A stretch of DNA of 64,000 bases, from NCBI RefSeq assembly GCF_024642105.1, contig NZ_JAHEBT010000054.1:62001-126000 (forward strand). Reading direction: 5' to 3'. Below, piece by piece: positions 19,630 to 30,682 of the stretch (within the stretch, counting starts at the first letter, position 1; each line of letters begins with the position of its first letter). The notes under the pieces were generated by a model, which had not been told where the DNA came from, did not search any database, and saw only the letters and a program-made list of their open reading frames with translations. The translations under genes and the position numbers were made by a program. Source of the DNA: Flavobacterium sp. GTDB taxonomy: Bacteria > Bacteroidota > Bacteroidia > Flavobacteriales > Flavobacteriaceae.

Positions 19630-20352
19630 ATGAAAAAACTCATTTTGTTACTATTGATTGTTTTTACAACAAGTATTCATGCTCAATTTACTCAAAGTAT
19701 TTTTAGCAAGAATCCTATAATCCATTTAGAAACATGGCAGGAACAAAAATTATATTTTGGATTTTTCTTAGGATTAAATTCTTATGATTTCAAGTTCAAC
19801 TACAAAGCAACTATAACCGAGGATATACAAGTTCAAAAAACAACCGGTTTCAATGTAGGACTAGTTGCAGACGCCCGACTTCAAAAATATTTCAATTTAC
19901 GATTTGAACCTGGATTGTATTACACAAAACGCATTTTAAATTACCCTGAAAATTATTTTACCTCCACACCAAAAAGTTCCGATAAAATAAGAGAGATAAA
20001 TAGCACCTACATACACCTGCCTTTATTATTAAAATTTTCAGCATTACGGACAGGAAACATTCGTCCATATCTTCTTGGTGGTGCTTCAACTACTTTAAAT
20101 TTATCTAGTAATTCAAAATCAAAAGACGACAACCTGGAACAACGTTTTCGAGTAAAAGCTTGGAGTCCAAACTATGAATTAGGATTAGGCATAGATATTT
20201 TTTCGGAGTATTTCATTTTTTCTCCTTCAATTAGAGGAGTCTTTGGATTAAAAGATGAACTCATTCAAGATAACGACCCAACTAGTCCTTGGACAAGCAA
20301 TATTGAATCTATGCGAACCAGAGGCTTGTTCATTAACTTTACTTTTCACTAA
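19630..20352 (+). CDS. porT: PorT-family outer-membrane beta-barrel protein (type IX secretion associated)
   Basis: Start at MKKLILLLLIVFTTSIHAQ; GFFLGLNSYDFKFNY, PYLLGGASTTLN; directly follows ubiE. Confidence 0.75.
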   Translation: MKKLILLLLIVFTTSIHAQFTQSIFSKNPIIHLETWQEQKLYFGFFLGLNSYDFKFNYKATITEDIQVQKTTGFNVGLVADARLQKYFNLRFEPGLYYTKRILNYPENYFTSTPKSSDKIREINSTYIHLPLLLKFSALRTGNIRPYLLGGASTTLNLSSNSKSKDDNLEQRFRVKAWSPNYELGLGIDIFSEYFIFSPSIRGVFGLKDELIQDNDPTSPWTSNIESMRTRGLFINFTFH

Positions 20353-20354
20353 AC

Positions 20355-21086
20355 TTAAAGTGAGGCGCGACGAAATTCGCTCAATACAATTGCAGTAGCC
20401 GTAGCCACATTCAAACTTTCTGTTTTTTGAATGGCTCCAAAACGAGGAATTGTCAATCGATTTTTGATTATTTTCTCCAATTCAGATGAAATTCCATTGG
20501 CCTCATTTCCCATCACGATAACACCTTCTTGTGGTAAAGACGCTTTATAAATGTTATCTCCGTTCATGAAAGTCCCAAAAACGGGTAATGAAGTGGTTCT
20601 TACAAAATCATTCAAATCTACGTAACTCACATTGACACGTGCAATAGACCCCATTGTAGCTTGCACTACTTTTGGGTTGTAAATATCTACCGTTTCTTTA
20701 GAACAAATTAGTTGGTGAATTCCAAACCAATCACACAAACGCATAATAGTACCTAAATTTCCGGGATCTCTAACAGCGTCTAGCGCTACTATTAACCCTG
20801 AGGTTATAATTTGTTTTTCTTTTGGCATTTTAAACACTGCCAAACAGGTATTAGGCGTGGCTAAAGCACTTATTTTTTTCAAATCCGCTTCAGATACAAG
20901 TGTTTTTAAACTATTAGAAACCGTTTCAAAATCATGTTGAGTAGTATACAAATGGTCTAATTCAAAATGGGCATCAAGTAATTCTTGAACTCCTTTGATC
21001 CCTTCAGCAATAAACAACTGATGTGCTATTCGCTGTTTTTTTTGGTGTAAACTCGATATAAGCTTTATTTGGTTTTTACTAACCAT
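20355..21086 (-). CDS. TrmH/SpoU-family RNA methyltransferase
   Basis: LDAVRDPGNLGTIMRLCDWFGI; VMGNEANGIS; IPRFGAIQKTESLNVATATAIVLSEF. Confidence 0.92.
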   Translation of the reverse strand: MVSKNQIKLISSLHQKKQRIAHQLFIAEGIKGVQELLDAHFELDHLYTTQHDFETVSNSLKTLVSEADLKKISALATPNTCLAVFKMPKEKQIITSGLIVALDAVRDPGNLGTIMRLCDWFGIHQLICSKETVDIYNPKVVQATMGSIARVNVSYVDLNDFVRTTSLPVFGTFMNGDNIYKASLPQEGVIVMGNEANGISSELEKIIKNRLTIPRFGAIQKTESLNVATATAIVLSEFRRASL

Positions 21087-21122
21087 AAAAAAATGTACTT
21101 TTGAATTAAATTTTTAGAACAG

Positions 21123-23684
21123 TTGAAAAAGATTTCTACAAAAATAGCAGCATTTATTCTAATTGCAATATTTATTTCCGCATGTAACTCGGTAAAGCGC
21201 GTTCCAAAAGGCAAATTTTTGTTGACTAAAAACGAAATCTTTGAAAACAATAAAGTGCTTTCAGACGAAATTACTTTCGATCAATTGTACCAAAAACCGA
21301 ATAGTAAAATTTTAGGCATCCCTTTTTTCTTAATGATTCACAATTGGGCTAATCCAAATCCGGACTCAACTTATCAAGCTAAATTTAAAAACGATCCTGA
21401 AAAATATGTCAGAATGTCTAAATGGCTTTCTGCTAAACAAGTAGACCAATTAGGAAAATCTTTTTGGTACCACGGCATCCATGATTTATTAAAAAAGACG
21501 GGGGAAGCTCCTGTAATTTTTGACAAAATAAAAACTGAAAAATCCATTTCACGATTAAAATACCATTATTTCAACAAAGGCTATTTTGACGTGAAAGCTA
21601 ATTATACATTGGATACTATTGGCCCTAAAAAAGCAAAAGTAAAATATGCAATTACTCTAGGAAAACCATATCTTATTGATTCAGTAAATACAACTATTGC
21701 TACACCAGTTTTGGATTCTTTGTACCAAACTGCTAAAACTAATTCTTTCATCAAAATAGGGACCCAATACAAAACTGAGGATTTTGAAAATGAGAAAAAT
21801 AGAATTACAACACATTTCAGAAATAGTGGAGCTTACCATTTTCAACCCAACAATATCACATTTGACATTGACACCATTAATAAAAAAAATAAAGCTACTA
21901 TTGATTTAAAAATAAGTAATCACAGTTACCAAGAACAAGATGCTACTAAGATAGAACCATTTAAATTACTCCGAATTAGTGAAGTAAAAATATTTACTGA
22001 TTATTCTGCCGCTGACGCCAATGCCAAAATTACAGACAGCGTATCCTTCAATAATTTCAGTTTATATAGCAGAACTAAATTAAGATACAAACCCTATGCT
22101 ATTACAAATGCAGTGTTTATCACAAAAGGAGGGCTTTTCGCTGACACTAAAACCAATTTGACGAGTCGTTATTTAAGTAATCTCAAAATTTTCAATTATC
22201 CGTCTATTATCTACGAAATAGACAAAAGAGATTCGACTGCACAATCCTTGATTGCGAAAATTTATTTAACCCCTAAGAAAAAATACAACTTTGGACAATC
22301 CATTGACATTACTCATTCCAACATACAAAATATAGGTCTAGGATTTAGTCCGTCTATTTCTATTCGGAACGTATTCAATGGAGCAGAGACTTTGGAATTT
22401 TCCGGTCGTGCCAATGTTGGTTCCTCTAAAGATTTTGCCAATCCAAACGATGTTTTTTTCAATGCATCAGAACTAGGAATTGATTTGAAATTAAATTTTC
22501 CAAGAATAGTAATCCCTTTCAATACTGAAAAAATCATCCCTAAGAGTATGATTCCATCTACATTAATCACCTCTGGATACTCCACTCAGAAAAATATTGG
22601 ATTGGATAAAGAAAATTTTACAGGAGCAATTAGTTATAACTGGACTCCTAAAAAATACAACACCGCTCGATTTGATTTATTCAATGTGCAATTCGTTAGA
22701 AATTTGAATCCTAAAAATTATTTTAATGTATATACCTCATCTTATAATGCACTAAATGAGTTCGCTAAAAATCCAAATTACAATGTAAATCAAACTTATT
22801 TTGACAGCGAAAACAATTTAATTATTGAGAACGGAACCAATGGCTTTATTCAAGATGTTTTAGGATCATCGCCAACGATAACAACTTCTACATCGGATTA
22901 TTCAGCTATAAAAAGCATTGAAGAAAGACGCATACGATTAACTGAAAATGATTTTATTTTAGCTACCAATTTTAGTTTTTCTAGAACAACCAAAAAAGAT
23001 ATTTCAGACAATAATTTTTATCTTTTTAAAACAAAAATCGAATCAGCAGGTTCAATCCTATCCTTATTTGCAAATGCAACCAAATTAAACAAAACAACAA
23101 ATGATAGGTACAAAATCTTCAATTTAGAATATTCTGAATACATTAAAACTGAATTTGATTTTATAAAGCTTTGGGATTTATCAAGAGAAAAAGTAATTGC
23201 ATTCAGAAGCTTTTTCGGTATTGCAATTCCGTTTGGAAATTCAAAAAATATTCCTTTTTCGAGAAGTTACTACTCTGGAGGTTCCAATGATAATAGAGGT
23301 TGGCAACCCTATAGTTTAGGACCAGGAAGTACTGGAGGAGTAAACGATTTTAACGAAGCTAATATGAAAATAGCTTTGAGTACCGAGTTTCGATTTAAAA
23401 TACTAGGAGATCTCAAAGGAGCCTTATTTGCTGATGCCGGTAATGTTTGGAACGTATTAGATAATACCGAAGATTCCAAAGCTAAATTTAACGGAATTAA
23501 TGATTTAAAGTCAATAGCACTGGGTTCTGGATTTGGTTTACGCTACGATTTAAGTTTCTTTGTAATTCGTTTTGATCTAGGTTTTAAAACGTATAACCCC
23601 GCTTATGAAAGTGGAAGCCGATGGTTAAAAGATTATAATTTTGGACGCTCAGTATTAAATTTTGGGATAAATTATCCTTTCTAA
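21123..23684 (+). CDS. BamA/TamA-like outer-membrane assembly protein (lipoprotein N-terminus)
   Basis: Lipobox IFISACNS, POTRA-like repeats, C-terminal barrel (YYSGGSNDNRGWQPYSLGPGS ... FGINYPF). Confidence 0.85.
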   Translation: MKKISTKIAAFILIAIFISACNSVKRVPKGKFLLTKNEIFENNKVLSDEITFDQLYQKPNSKILGIPFFLMIHNWANPNPDSTYQAKFKNDPEKYVRMSKWLSAKQVDQLGKSFWYHGIHDLLKKTGEAPVIFDKIKTEKSISRLKYHYFNKGYFDVKANYTLDTIGPKKAKVKYAITLGKPYLIDSVNTTIATPVLDSLYQTAKTNSFIKIGTQYKTEDFENEKNRITTHFRNSGAYHFQPNNITFDIDTINKKNKATIDLKISNHSYQEQDATKIEPFKLLRISEVKIFTDYSAADANAKITDSVSFNNFSLYSRTKLRYKPYAITNAVFITKGGLFADTKTNLTSRYLSNLKIFNYPSIIYEIDKRDSTAQSLIAKIYLTPKKKYNFGQSIDITHSNIQNIGLGFSPSISIRNVFNGAETLEFSGRANVGSSKDFANPNDVFFNASELGIDLKLNFPRIVIPFNTEKIIPKSMIPSTLITSGYSTQKNIGLDKENFTGAISYNWTPKKYNTARFDLFNVQFVRNLNPKNYFNVYTSSYNALNEFAKNPNYNVNQTYFDSENNLIIENGTNGFIQDVLGSSPTITTSTSDYSAIKSIEERRIRLTENDFILATNFSFSRTTKKDISDNNFYLFKTKIESAGSILSLFANATKLNKTTNDRYKIFNLEYSEYIKTEFDFIKLWDLSREKVIAFRSFFGIAIPFGNSKNIPFSRSYYSGGSNDNRGWQPYSLGPGSTGGVNDFNEANMKIALSTEFRFKILGDLKGALFADAGNVWNVLDNTEDSKAKFNGINDLKSIALGSGFGLRYDLSFFVIRFDLGFKTYNPAYESGSRWLKDYNFGRSVLNFGINYPF

Positions 23685-23742
23685 TGCTAATTAATTCTTA
23701 TTTTTGCGGTCTAAAAACTAAAAACAACTTAAAACAATTACA

Positions 23743-24810
23743 ATGGCACACAACATCAAACCAGGCGTAGCAACGGGAGATCAAGTACAAGAGATCTTCA
23801 ATTATGCGAAAGAGAAAGGTTTTGCACTTCCTGCAGTAAACGTTACTGGATCAAGTACAATTAATGGAGTTCTTGAAACAGCAGCAAAATTAAACGCACC
23901 CGTTATCATTCAATTCTCTAACGGCGGAGCACAATTTAACGCAGGTAAAGGATTATCTAATGCAGGTGAAAAAGCAGCTATCGCTGGTGGAATTGCTGGA
24001 GCACTTCATATTCATACTTTAGCAGAAGCTTACGGGGCAACTGTAATTTTACATACTGACCACTGTGCAAAAAAATTATTGCCTTGGATTGACGGTTTGT
24101 TAGACGCTTCAGAAAAACATTTTGCTGCAACAGGAAAACCATTATTTTCTTCTCACATGATTGACTTATCAGAAGAACCAATCGAAGAAAATATCGAAAT
24201 CTGTAAAGAATATTTAGCTCGTATGAGCAAAATGGGAATGACATTAGAAATTGAATTAGGAATTACTGGTGGTGAAGAAGACGGTGTAGACAACTCTGAT
24301 GTAGACAGTTCAAAATTATACACTCAACCAGAAGAAGTAGCTTTCGCTTACGAAGAATTATCAAAAGTAAGTCCTAAATTTACTATTGCTGCTGCTTTTG
24401 GAAATGTTCACGGGGTATACAAGCCAGGTAACGTAAAATTAACTCCAAAAATCTTGAAAAACTCTCAAGACTTCGTTCAAAACAAATACAACACAGGAGC
24501 TAATCCAGTTGATTTCGTTTTCCACGGTGGATCAGGTTCTACTTTAGAAGAAATCAGAGAAGCTATTGGATACGGTGTAGTTAAAATGAACATCGATACT
24601 GATTTGCAATTTGCTTACACAGAAGGAATTCGTGATTATATGGTTAAAAACATTGACTACTTAAAATCACAAATTGGTAACCCAGAAGGTGCTGATGTTC
24701 CAAACAAAAAATATTATGACCCAAGAAGATGGGTACGTGAAAGTGAAATCACATTCAATACAAGATTAGAGCAAGCGTTTGCTGACTTGAACAATGTAAA
24801 CACACTATAA
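23743..24810 (+). CDS. fbaA: Class II fructose-bisphosphate aldolase
   Basis: VILHTDHCAKKLLPWIDGLLDA; FVFHGGSGSTLEEIREAIGYGVVKMNIDTD. Confidence 0.96.
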   Translation: MAHNIKPGVATGDQVQEIFNYAKEKGFALPAVNVTGSSTINGVLETAAKLNAPVIIQFSNGGAQFNAGKGLSNAGEKAAIAGGIAGALHIHTLAEAYGATVILHTDHCAKKLLPWIDGLLDASEKHFAATGKPLFSSHMIDLSEEPIEENIEICKEYLARMSKMGMTLEIELGITGGEEDGVDNSDVDSSKLYTQPEEVAFAYEELSKVSPKFTIAAAFGNVHGVYKPGNVKLTPKILKNSQDFVQNKYNTGANPVDFVFHGGSGSTLEEIREAIGYGVVKMNIDTDLQFAYTEGIRDYMVKNIDYLKSQIGNPEGADVPNKKYYDPRRWVRESEITFNTRLEQAFADLNNVNTL

Positions 24811-24868
24811 TTAACAATTGATAATTGACAATTAAATATTTATAATTGTCAATTATCCATTATTCATT
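24811..24868. repeat. AT-rich inverted repeat (AATTGATAATTGACAATTA type)
   Basis: GATAATTGACAATTA (24820-24834) / TAATTGTCAATTATC (24843-24857), 15-bp perfect IR, 8-nt loop. Confidence 0.7.
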
Positions 24869-24874
24869 TAATAT

Positions 24875-25729
24875 ATGGCTTGGTTTAAACGACAAGAGAA
24901 AGGAATCACTACTCCTACCGAGGAAAAAATGGATGTCCCAAAAGGTCTTTGGTACAAATCCCCAACAGGAAAAATTATTGATGCAGAGGAATTAGCGCGT
25001 AACTTATACGTAAGCCCTGAAGATGATTTTCATGTTCGAATTGGAAGTGAAACTTATTTTGAAATTTTATTCGACAACAATGAATTTGTCGAGTTGGATA
25101 AAAATATGACTTCAAAAGACTCTTTACATTTCGTAGATACCAAAAAATATTCAGATCGTCTAAAAGATGTCACTTCAAAAACCAAACTGAACGACGCTGT
25201 TCGTACAGGTGTTGGAAAATCCAAAGGAAAAGATATCGTAGTTTGTTGTATGGATTTTGCCTTTATCGGAGGATCAATTGGAGGTGTTGTAGGTGAAAAA
25301 ATCGTAAGAGGAATTGACCACGCTATCGAACACAAAATGCCTTTCGTAATGATTTCAAAATCAGGTGGAGCGCGTATGATGGAAGCGGCATTTTCTTTGA
25401 TGCAATTAGCCAAAACATCGGTAAAATTAGTTCAATTAGCCGAAGCTAAACTACCTTACATCTCACTTTGTACCGACCCAACAACTGGAGGAACCACAGC
25501 TTCTTATGCTATGCTTGGAGACATTAATATCTCTGAACCTGGTGCTTTAATTGGGTTTGCAGGTCCTCGTGTTGTTAGAGACACAACTGGAAAAGATTTA
25601 CCAGAAGGTTTTCAAACTGCAGAATTTCTTTTAGAACATGGTTTCTTAGATTTTATCACGCCAAGAAAAGAATTAAAAGACAAGGTTAACTTGTACATCG
25701 ATTTGATTCAAAACAACGATATTAGATAA
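24875..25729 (+). CDS. accD: Acetyl-CoA carboxylase carboxyltransferase subunit beta
   Basis: [59 protein letters not shown]. Confidence 0.96.
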   Translation: MAWFKRQEKGITTPTEEKMDVPKGLWYKSPTGKIIDAEELARNLYVSPEDDFHVRIGSETYFEILFDNNEFVELDKNMTSKDSLHFVDTKKYSDRLKDVTSKTKLNDAVRTGVGKSKGKDIVVCCMDFAFIGGSIGGVVGEKIVRGIDHAIEHKMPFVMISKSGGARMMEAAFSLMQLAKTSVKLVQLAEAKLPYISLCTDPTTGGTTASYAMLGDINISEPGALIGFAGPRVVRDTTGKDLPEGFQTAEFLLEHGFLDFITPRKELKDKVNLYIDLIQNNDIR

Positions 25730-25731
25730 AT

Positions 25732-25761
25732 AAAAAATCCCGAATTAGTTCGGGATTTTTT
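25732..25761. terminator. Bidirectional terminator
   Basis: AAAAAATCCCGAATTAGTTCGGGATTTTTT. Confidence 0.85.
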
Positions 25762-25788
25762 TATGCTTATAATTTAAATAGTTTTATT

Positions 25789-27039
25789 TTACATTCCTGT
25801 TCGAATGGCTTCTACAGGATCTAATTTTGACGCCGTGATGGCAGGTAAAATTCCAGAGATTAATCCAATCAATGCCGCCAAACCTGTTCCTAATATTACA
25901 TTGCTCATACTTAAAACAAACTCAAAGTCCAACGCTTTAGTCAGTACTACTGAAATCATCCAAACCAAAAATAATCCGACCGCTCCCCCAATTACAGAAA
26001 GGATAACTGCTTCAAATAAAAATTGAAATAAGATAAATCGGTTTTTAGCACCGAGCGATTTTTGAATTCCTATTAGATTAGTTCGTTCTTTTACCGAAAC
26101 AAACATAATATTAGCAATACCAAATCCACCCACCAGTAATGAAAACCCACTAATAATCCAACCTACTACATTCATCTGCCCTACAATCCCATCAATTAAA
26201 TCGGTAAATCCAGACAACACATTGATAAAAAAATTATCTATTTCATCCGTTTTCATTCCGCGATAATTTCGTAATTTTTGTGCTAATTCTGCTTTAAAAG
26301 CATCCATATCCACCCCTTTTTCAGGCTTAACCAAAATTACCGGAGTCATGGCATCATTGTTATCTCCATACATTCGTCTTAAAAAATTAACCGGAATAAA
26401 AACAGACGTATCATTGCTATCTCCAAACATTCCTGCACCTTGTTTTTTCAATACCCCAATTACTGTGAAGCGCTGTCCATAAAGACGAATGTTTTTGCTA
26501 ATTGGATTAGCTCCGTCAAAAAGATTTTGAGCAATTTCATTCCCTAAGACAATTACAGCCGATCCTGAATTCGATTCCGATTCATTATAAAATCGTCCTT
26601 CATCAAATTCCAAACCTTCAATTTCTATAAATTCATTTGATACAGGAACTACATTCACATCACTTACCGAAGCCGATTGGTATTTTATTGATTCCCTTTT
26701 AACAAAAAGTTGAAACCCCATTTGATCCAAATCGTTCATAGAACTTTTTAAATATTCGTATTCGTCGTATTTCACATCAGGAAATTGTTCTCGTTTCCAT
26801 TGTGGAATTTCAGAGGGTCCGAAAGAAAAACGCATTAAATAAATAGTATTTTTATCTAAACTACTCAAGTCTTTTTTGATTTTTTTGTCTAACGAATCTA
26901 CTGCAGCAAGTACCGCTATAATAGAAAAAATACCAATGGTAACTCCCAATAAAGAAAGTAAAGTTCGGAGTTTATTATTTCGCAAAGCATTCATTGCAAA
27001 ACCAAAACTCTCTTTTAATAATCGAAGATATACCAGCAT
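25789..27039 (-). CDS. ABC transporter permease (MacB/FtsX family)
   Basis: NALRNNKLRTLLSLLGVTIGIFSIIAVLAAVDSL; NIMFVSVKERTNLIGIQKSLGAKNRFILFQFLFEAVILS. Confidence 0.92.
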   Translation of the reverse strand: MLVYLRLLKESFGFAMNALRNNKLRTLLSLLGVTIGIFSIIAVLAAVDSLDKKIKKDLSSLDKNTIYLMRFSFGPSEIPQWKREQFPDVKYDEYEYLKSSMNDLDQMGFQLFVKRESIKYQSASVSDVNVVPVSNEFIEIEGLEFDEGRFYNESESNSGSAVIVLGNEIAQNLFDGANPISKNIRLYGQRFTVIGVLKKQGAGMFGDSNDTSVFIPVNFLRRMYGDNNDAMTPVILVKPEKGVDMDAFKAELAQKLRNYRGMKTDEIDNFFINVLSGFTDLIDGIVGQMNVVGWIISGFSLLVGGFGIANIMFVSVKERTNLIGIQKSLGAKNRFILFQFLFEAVILSVIGGAVGLFLVWMISVVLTKALDFEFVLSMSNVILGTGLAALIGLISGILPAITASKLDPVEAIRTGM

Positions 27040-27205
27040 ACTATTTTTCTTTTGTATCAATGTAAAATTGAGCAAATTTTATTCAAAATCCTAATAAAAA
27101 AAGTCTCTGTAGTAAGTATTCATTTTTAGTAGAATGTTACAGCTTTAGAATGAAATTTATAATCAAAAAAAAACTATTTTTGCACTTTATAATTTTAACT
27201 ACACA

Positions 27206-28732
27206 ATGAGCACAACTAAATCTATTCAATCTGCATTAATTTCAGTATTTTCAAAAGACGGTCTTGAACCAATTGTAAGAAAATTGCATTCTCAAAATGT
27301 AACACTTTACTCTACAGGAGGAACAGAAGACTTTATCAAAAACTTAGGCATTCCTGTAATTCCTGTTGAAGAGGTAACTTCTTACCCATCAATCCTTGGT
27401 GGAAGAGTAAAAACATTACACCCAAAAGTTTTTGGAGGAATCCTAAACCGTCAAGATAATGAAAGTGACGTGCAACAAATGAAAGAATTTGACATTCCTC
27501 AAATTGATTTAGTAATTGTTGATTTATACCCTTTTGAAAAAACAGTTGCTTCAGGAGCTAGTGAAGCTGATATTATTGAAAAGATTGATATTGGCGGAAT
27601 TTCATTGATCCGTGCCGCTGCAAAAAATTTCAAAGACACTGTGATTGTGGCTTCAGTTGACGATTATAGTTTGTTTTTGGATATGATTACCAATCAAAAT
27701 GGCGCAACTACCTTAGAAGATAGAAAACTTTTGGCCACAAAAGCATTTCACGTTTCTTCACACTACGATGGTGCTATTTTTAATTACTTCAACACAGACG
27801 AAACGATTTACAAAGAAAGCATTGCTAATGGTCAAGTGTTGCGTTACGGAGAAAACCCACACCAAAAAGGATTTTTCTTTGGCGAATTTGATAAAATGTT
27901 CAACAAAGTTCACGGAAAAGAGTTGTCTTACAACAACCTTCTTGATGTAGATGCTGCGGTAAATCTAATCAATGAATTCAAAAATGACGGCCCTACATTT
28001 GCCATTCTTAAACACAACAACGCTTGCGGATTAGCCTCAAGAAAAACGATTAGCGAAGCGTATTTAGCCGCTTTGGCTTGCGATCCAACTTCAGCTTTTG
28101 GAGGGGTATTAATTGCCAATACCAAAATTGATGTGGCTACAGGAACCGAAATCAACAAGTTATTCTGCGAAGTAGTTATCGCTCCCGCTTTTGACTCTGA
28201 AGCTATCGCTATTTTAGAAGAAAAGAAAAACAGAATTATATTAGTCCAAAACGAAGTTACTTTACCACAAAGACAAGTTCGTACTTGTTTGAACGGAATT
28301 TTAGTTCAAGACAGAAATAACATTACAGATACTAAAGAAGATTTAAAAACAGTTACAATAACAGCTCCAACTGCTCAAGAAGTAGAAGATTTAATTTTCG
28401 CTTCGAAAGTGTGTAAAAATACTAAATCTAACACTATTGTTTTTGCTAAAAACGGAACTCTTATTTCTTCTGGAACTGGACAAACTTCAAGAGTAGACGC
28501 TTTAATGCAAGCCATTGACAAAGCCAATGCTTTTGGTTTTGATTTACACGGAGCTTCTATGGCAAGTGACGCTTTCTTCCCATTTCCTGATTGTGTGGAG
28601 TTAGCTAAAAAAGCTGGAATCACTGCCGTAATCCAACCAGGAGGGTCAATTAAAGACCAATTGAGTATTGATTATTGCAATGAAAATAAATTAGCAATGG
28701 TATTTACAGGAACACGTCATTTTAAACATTAA
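27206..28732 (+). CDS. purH: Bifunctional AICAR formyltransferase / IMP cyclohydrolase
   Basis: ILGGRVKTLHPKVFGGIL; LRYGENPHQKGFFF; KHNNACGLA. Confidence 0.97.
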   Translation: MSTTKSIQSALISVFSKDGLEPIVRKLHSQNVTLYSTGGTEDFIKNLGIPVIPVEEVTSYPSILGGRVKTLHPKVFGGILNRQDNESDVQQMKEFDIPQIDLVIVDLYPFEKTVASGASEADIIEKIDIGGISLIRAAAKNFKDTVIVASVDDYSLFLDMITNQNGATTLEDRKLLATKAFHVSSHYDGAIFNYFNTDETIYKESIANGQVLRYGENPHQKGFFFGEFDKMFNKVHGKELSYNNLLDVDAAVNLINEFKNDGPTFAILKHNNACGLASRKTISEAYLAALACDPTSAFGGVLIANTKIDVATGTEINKLFCEVVIAPAFDSEAIAILEEKKNRIILVQNEVTLPQRQVRTCLNGILVQDRNNITDTKEDLKTVTITAPTAQEVEDLIFASKVCKNTKSNTIVFAKNGTLISSGTGQTSRVDALMQAIDKANAFGFDLHGASMASDAFFPFPDCVELAKKAGITAVIQPGGSIKDQLSIDYCNENKLAMVFTGTRHFKH

Positions 28733-28787
28733 TTTGTTTAACTTTGCTTGTTAGATAATATTTAAAATTTAAACCCCGCCTAAACTT

Positions 28788-29816
28788 ATGGGATTTTTTG
28801 ATTTCATGACTGAGGATATCGCAATCGACCTTGGTACCGCAAACACATTAATTATTCACAACGATAAAGTTGTTATAGATAGCCCTTCTATTGTTGCCCG
28901 AGACAGAATCTCAGGTAAAATTATTGCTGTTGGTAAAGAAGCCAACATGATGCAAGGGAAAACCCACGAAAACATCAAAACAATTAGACCATTGAAAGAC
29001 GGGGTAATTGCAGATTTTGATGCGTCAGAGAAAATGATTAATATGTTTATTAAAAGTATTCCTGCGCTAAAGAAAAAGATGTTTACTCCTGCGCTACGTA
29101 TGGTAGTTTGTATTCCTTCAGGAATTACCGAAGTAGAGATGAGAGCGGTAAAAGAATCGTGTGAAAGAGTAAATGGTAAAGAAGTATATTTGATTCACGA
29201 ACCTATGGCTGCGGCAATCGGTATTGGAATTGATATTATGCAACCTAAAGGAAATATGATTGTTGACATTGGTGGTGGAACAACTGAAATTGCAGTAATC
29301 GCTCTTGGAGGTATTGTTTGCGACAAATCAGTAAAAATTGCCGGGGATGTATTCACGAATGATATTATTTATTACATGCGTACGCAACACAACCTATTTG
29401 TTGGAGAAAGTACTGCTGAAAAAATTAAGATTCAAATCGGAGCTGCGGTAGAAGATTTAGAAACTCCTCCAGAGGACATGTCTGTTCAAGGACGTGATTT
29501 ATTAACTGGCAAACCAAAACAAGTAGAAGTTTCTCACCGTGAGATTGCTAAAGCTTTGGATAAATCGATCCAACGTATCGAGGATGCTATCATGGAAACT
29601 TTATCACAAACACCTCCAGAATTAGCCGCTGATATCTACAATACTGGAATCTATCTTGCGGGTGGTGGTTCTATGTTAAGAGGACTTGACAAACGAATTT
29701 CACTAAAAACAGACTTACCTGTTTATATTGCAGAAGATCCTTTAAGAGCAGTAGTTAGAGGTACTGGAATGGCACTTAAAAACATCAATAGATTTAAAAG
29801 CATCTTGATTAAATAG
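28788..29816 (+). CDS. mreB: Rod shape-determining protein MreB
   Basis: IDLGTANTLI; MIVDIGGGTTEIAVIALGGIV; LAGGGSMLRGLDKRI. Confidence 0.98.
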   Translation: MGFFDFMTEDIAIDLGTANTLIIHNDKVVIDSPSIVARDRISGKIIAVGKEANMMQGKTHENIKTIRPLKDGVIADFDASEKMINMFIKSIPALKKKMFTPALRMVVCIPSGITEVEMRAVKESCERVNGKEVYLIHEPMAAAIGIGIDIMQPKGNMIVDIGGGTTEIAVIALGGIVCDKSVKIAGDVFTNDIIYYMRTQHNLFVGESTAEKIKIQIGAAVEDLETPPEDMSVQGRDLLTGKPKQVEVSHREIAKALDKSIQRIEDAIMETLSQTPPELAADIYNTGIYLAGGGSMLRGLDKRISLKTDLPVYIAEDPLRAVVRGTGMALKNINRFKSILIK

Positions 29817-29857
29817 TCTTTTTTCTAAAAAGAAGTCACAAATAATACATTTAAGAA

Positions 29858-30682
29858 ATGCAGCAAATATTTAATTTTATTTTTAAAAACAGTAATCGCT
29901 TACTGTTTTTGCTGCTTTTGGGTATTTCGTTAACGCTGACCATTCAGTCCCATTCTTTTCACAGAAGTAAAGTGATTAGTTCGGCTAATTTCTTAAGCGG
30001 AGGCGTTTACGAGCAACTTAGCGAATTTGACGAATACCTGAATTTAAAATCACAAAATGAGGCATTGGCACAAGAAAATGCAATTCTAAAAAGTATTTTA
30101 TTCAATAAAAAAGACACAACTGTCGCTAGAAAATTAGACAGTATAAAAGGAGTTAAATCAAGTGATATTATTGTTTCAAGAGTAATTCATAACTCTTATA
30201 GCGTTCATGAAAATTATTTAACCTTAAATTCTGGAGAGCTACAAGGTGTAAAACCAGACATGGGAGTCATAAATAGCCTAGGAATCGTTGGGATTGTAGA
30301 CAACACCTCGCCTCATTATGCAACAGTCATTAGTATCTTAAATAAAAAATCTCAAATTAATGCTAAAATCAAAAAATCAAATCATTTTGGTTCTTTGATT
30401 TGGAATGGGAAAAGCACAGGGTTTGTCCAATTAATTGACGTTCCTAGATTAGCATCCGTTAGAAAAGGAGACACCATTGTTACAGGAGGTCAATCTGTTA
30501 TTTTCCCAGAGAATATCAATATTGGAACTATTGACAAAGTACAAATTGACGATGAGACTCATTACTATACAATTGAGGTTAAATTATTTAATGACATGAC
30601 CAATCTTGGACATGTTTATATTATAAAAGGAAAAGACCGTCAAGAAATTATGAATCTAGAAAAACGGGAAGAAGATGAATAG
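29858..30682 (+). CDS. mreC: Rod shape-determining protein MreC
   Basis: Follows mreB; TM + coiled coil; GVVGI-like GIVGIVDNTSPHYATVISILNKKSQINAKIKKS. Confidence 0.93.
   Translation: MQQIFNFIFKNSNRLLFLLLLGISLTLTIQSHSFHRSKVISSANFLSGGVYEQLSEFDEYLNLKSQNEALAQENAILKSILFNKKDTTVARKLDSIKGVKSSDIIVSRVIHNSYSVHENYLTLNSGELQGVKPDMGVINSLGIVGIVDNTSPHYATVISILNKKSQINAKIKKSNHFGSLIWNGKSTGFVQLIDVPRLASVRKGDTIVTGGQSVIFPENINIGTIDKVQIDDETHYYTIEVKLFNDMTNLGHVYIIKGKDRQEIMNLEKREEDE

Noticed and set aside
25054-25413. 119-aa antisense ORF inside accD
   Set aside because: accD on the plus strand is unambiguous; antisense ORF has no recognisable domain.
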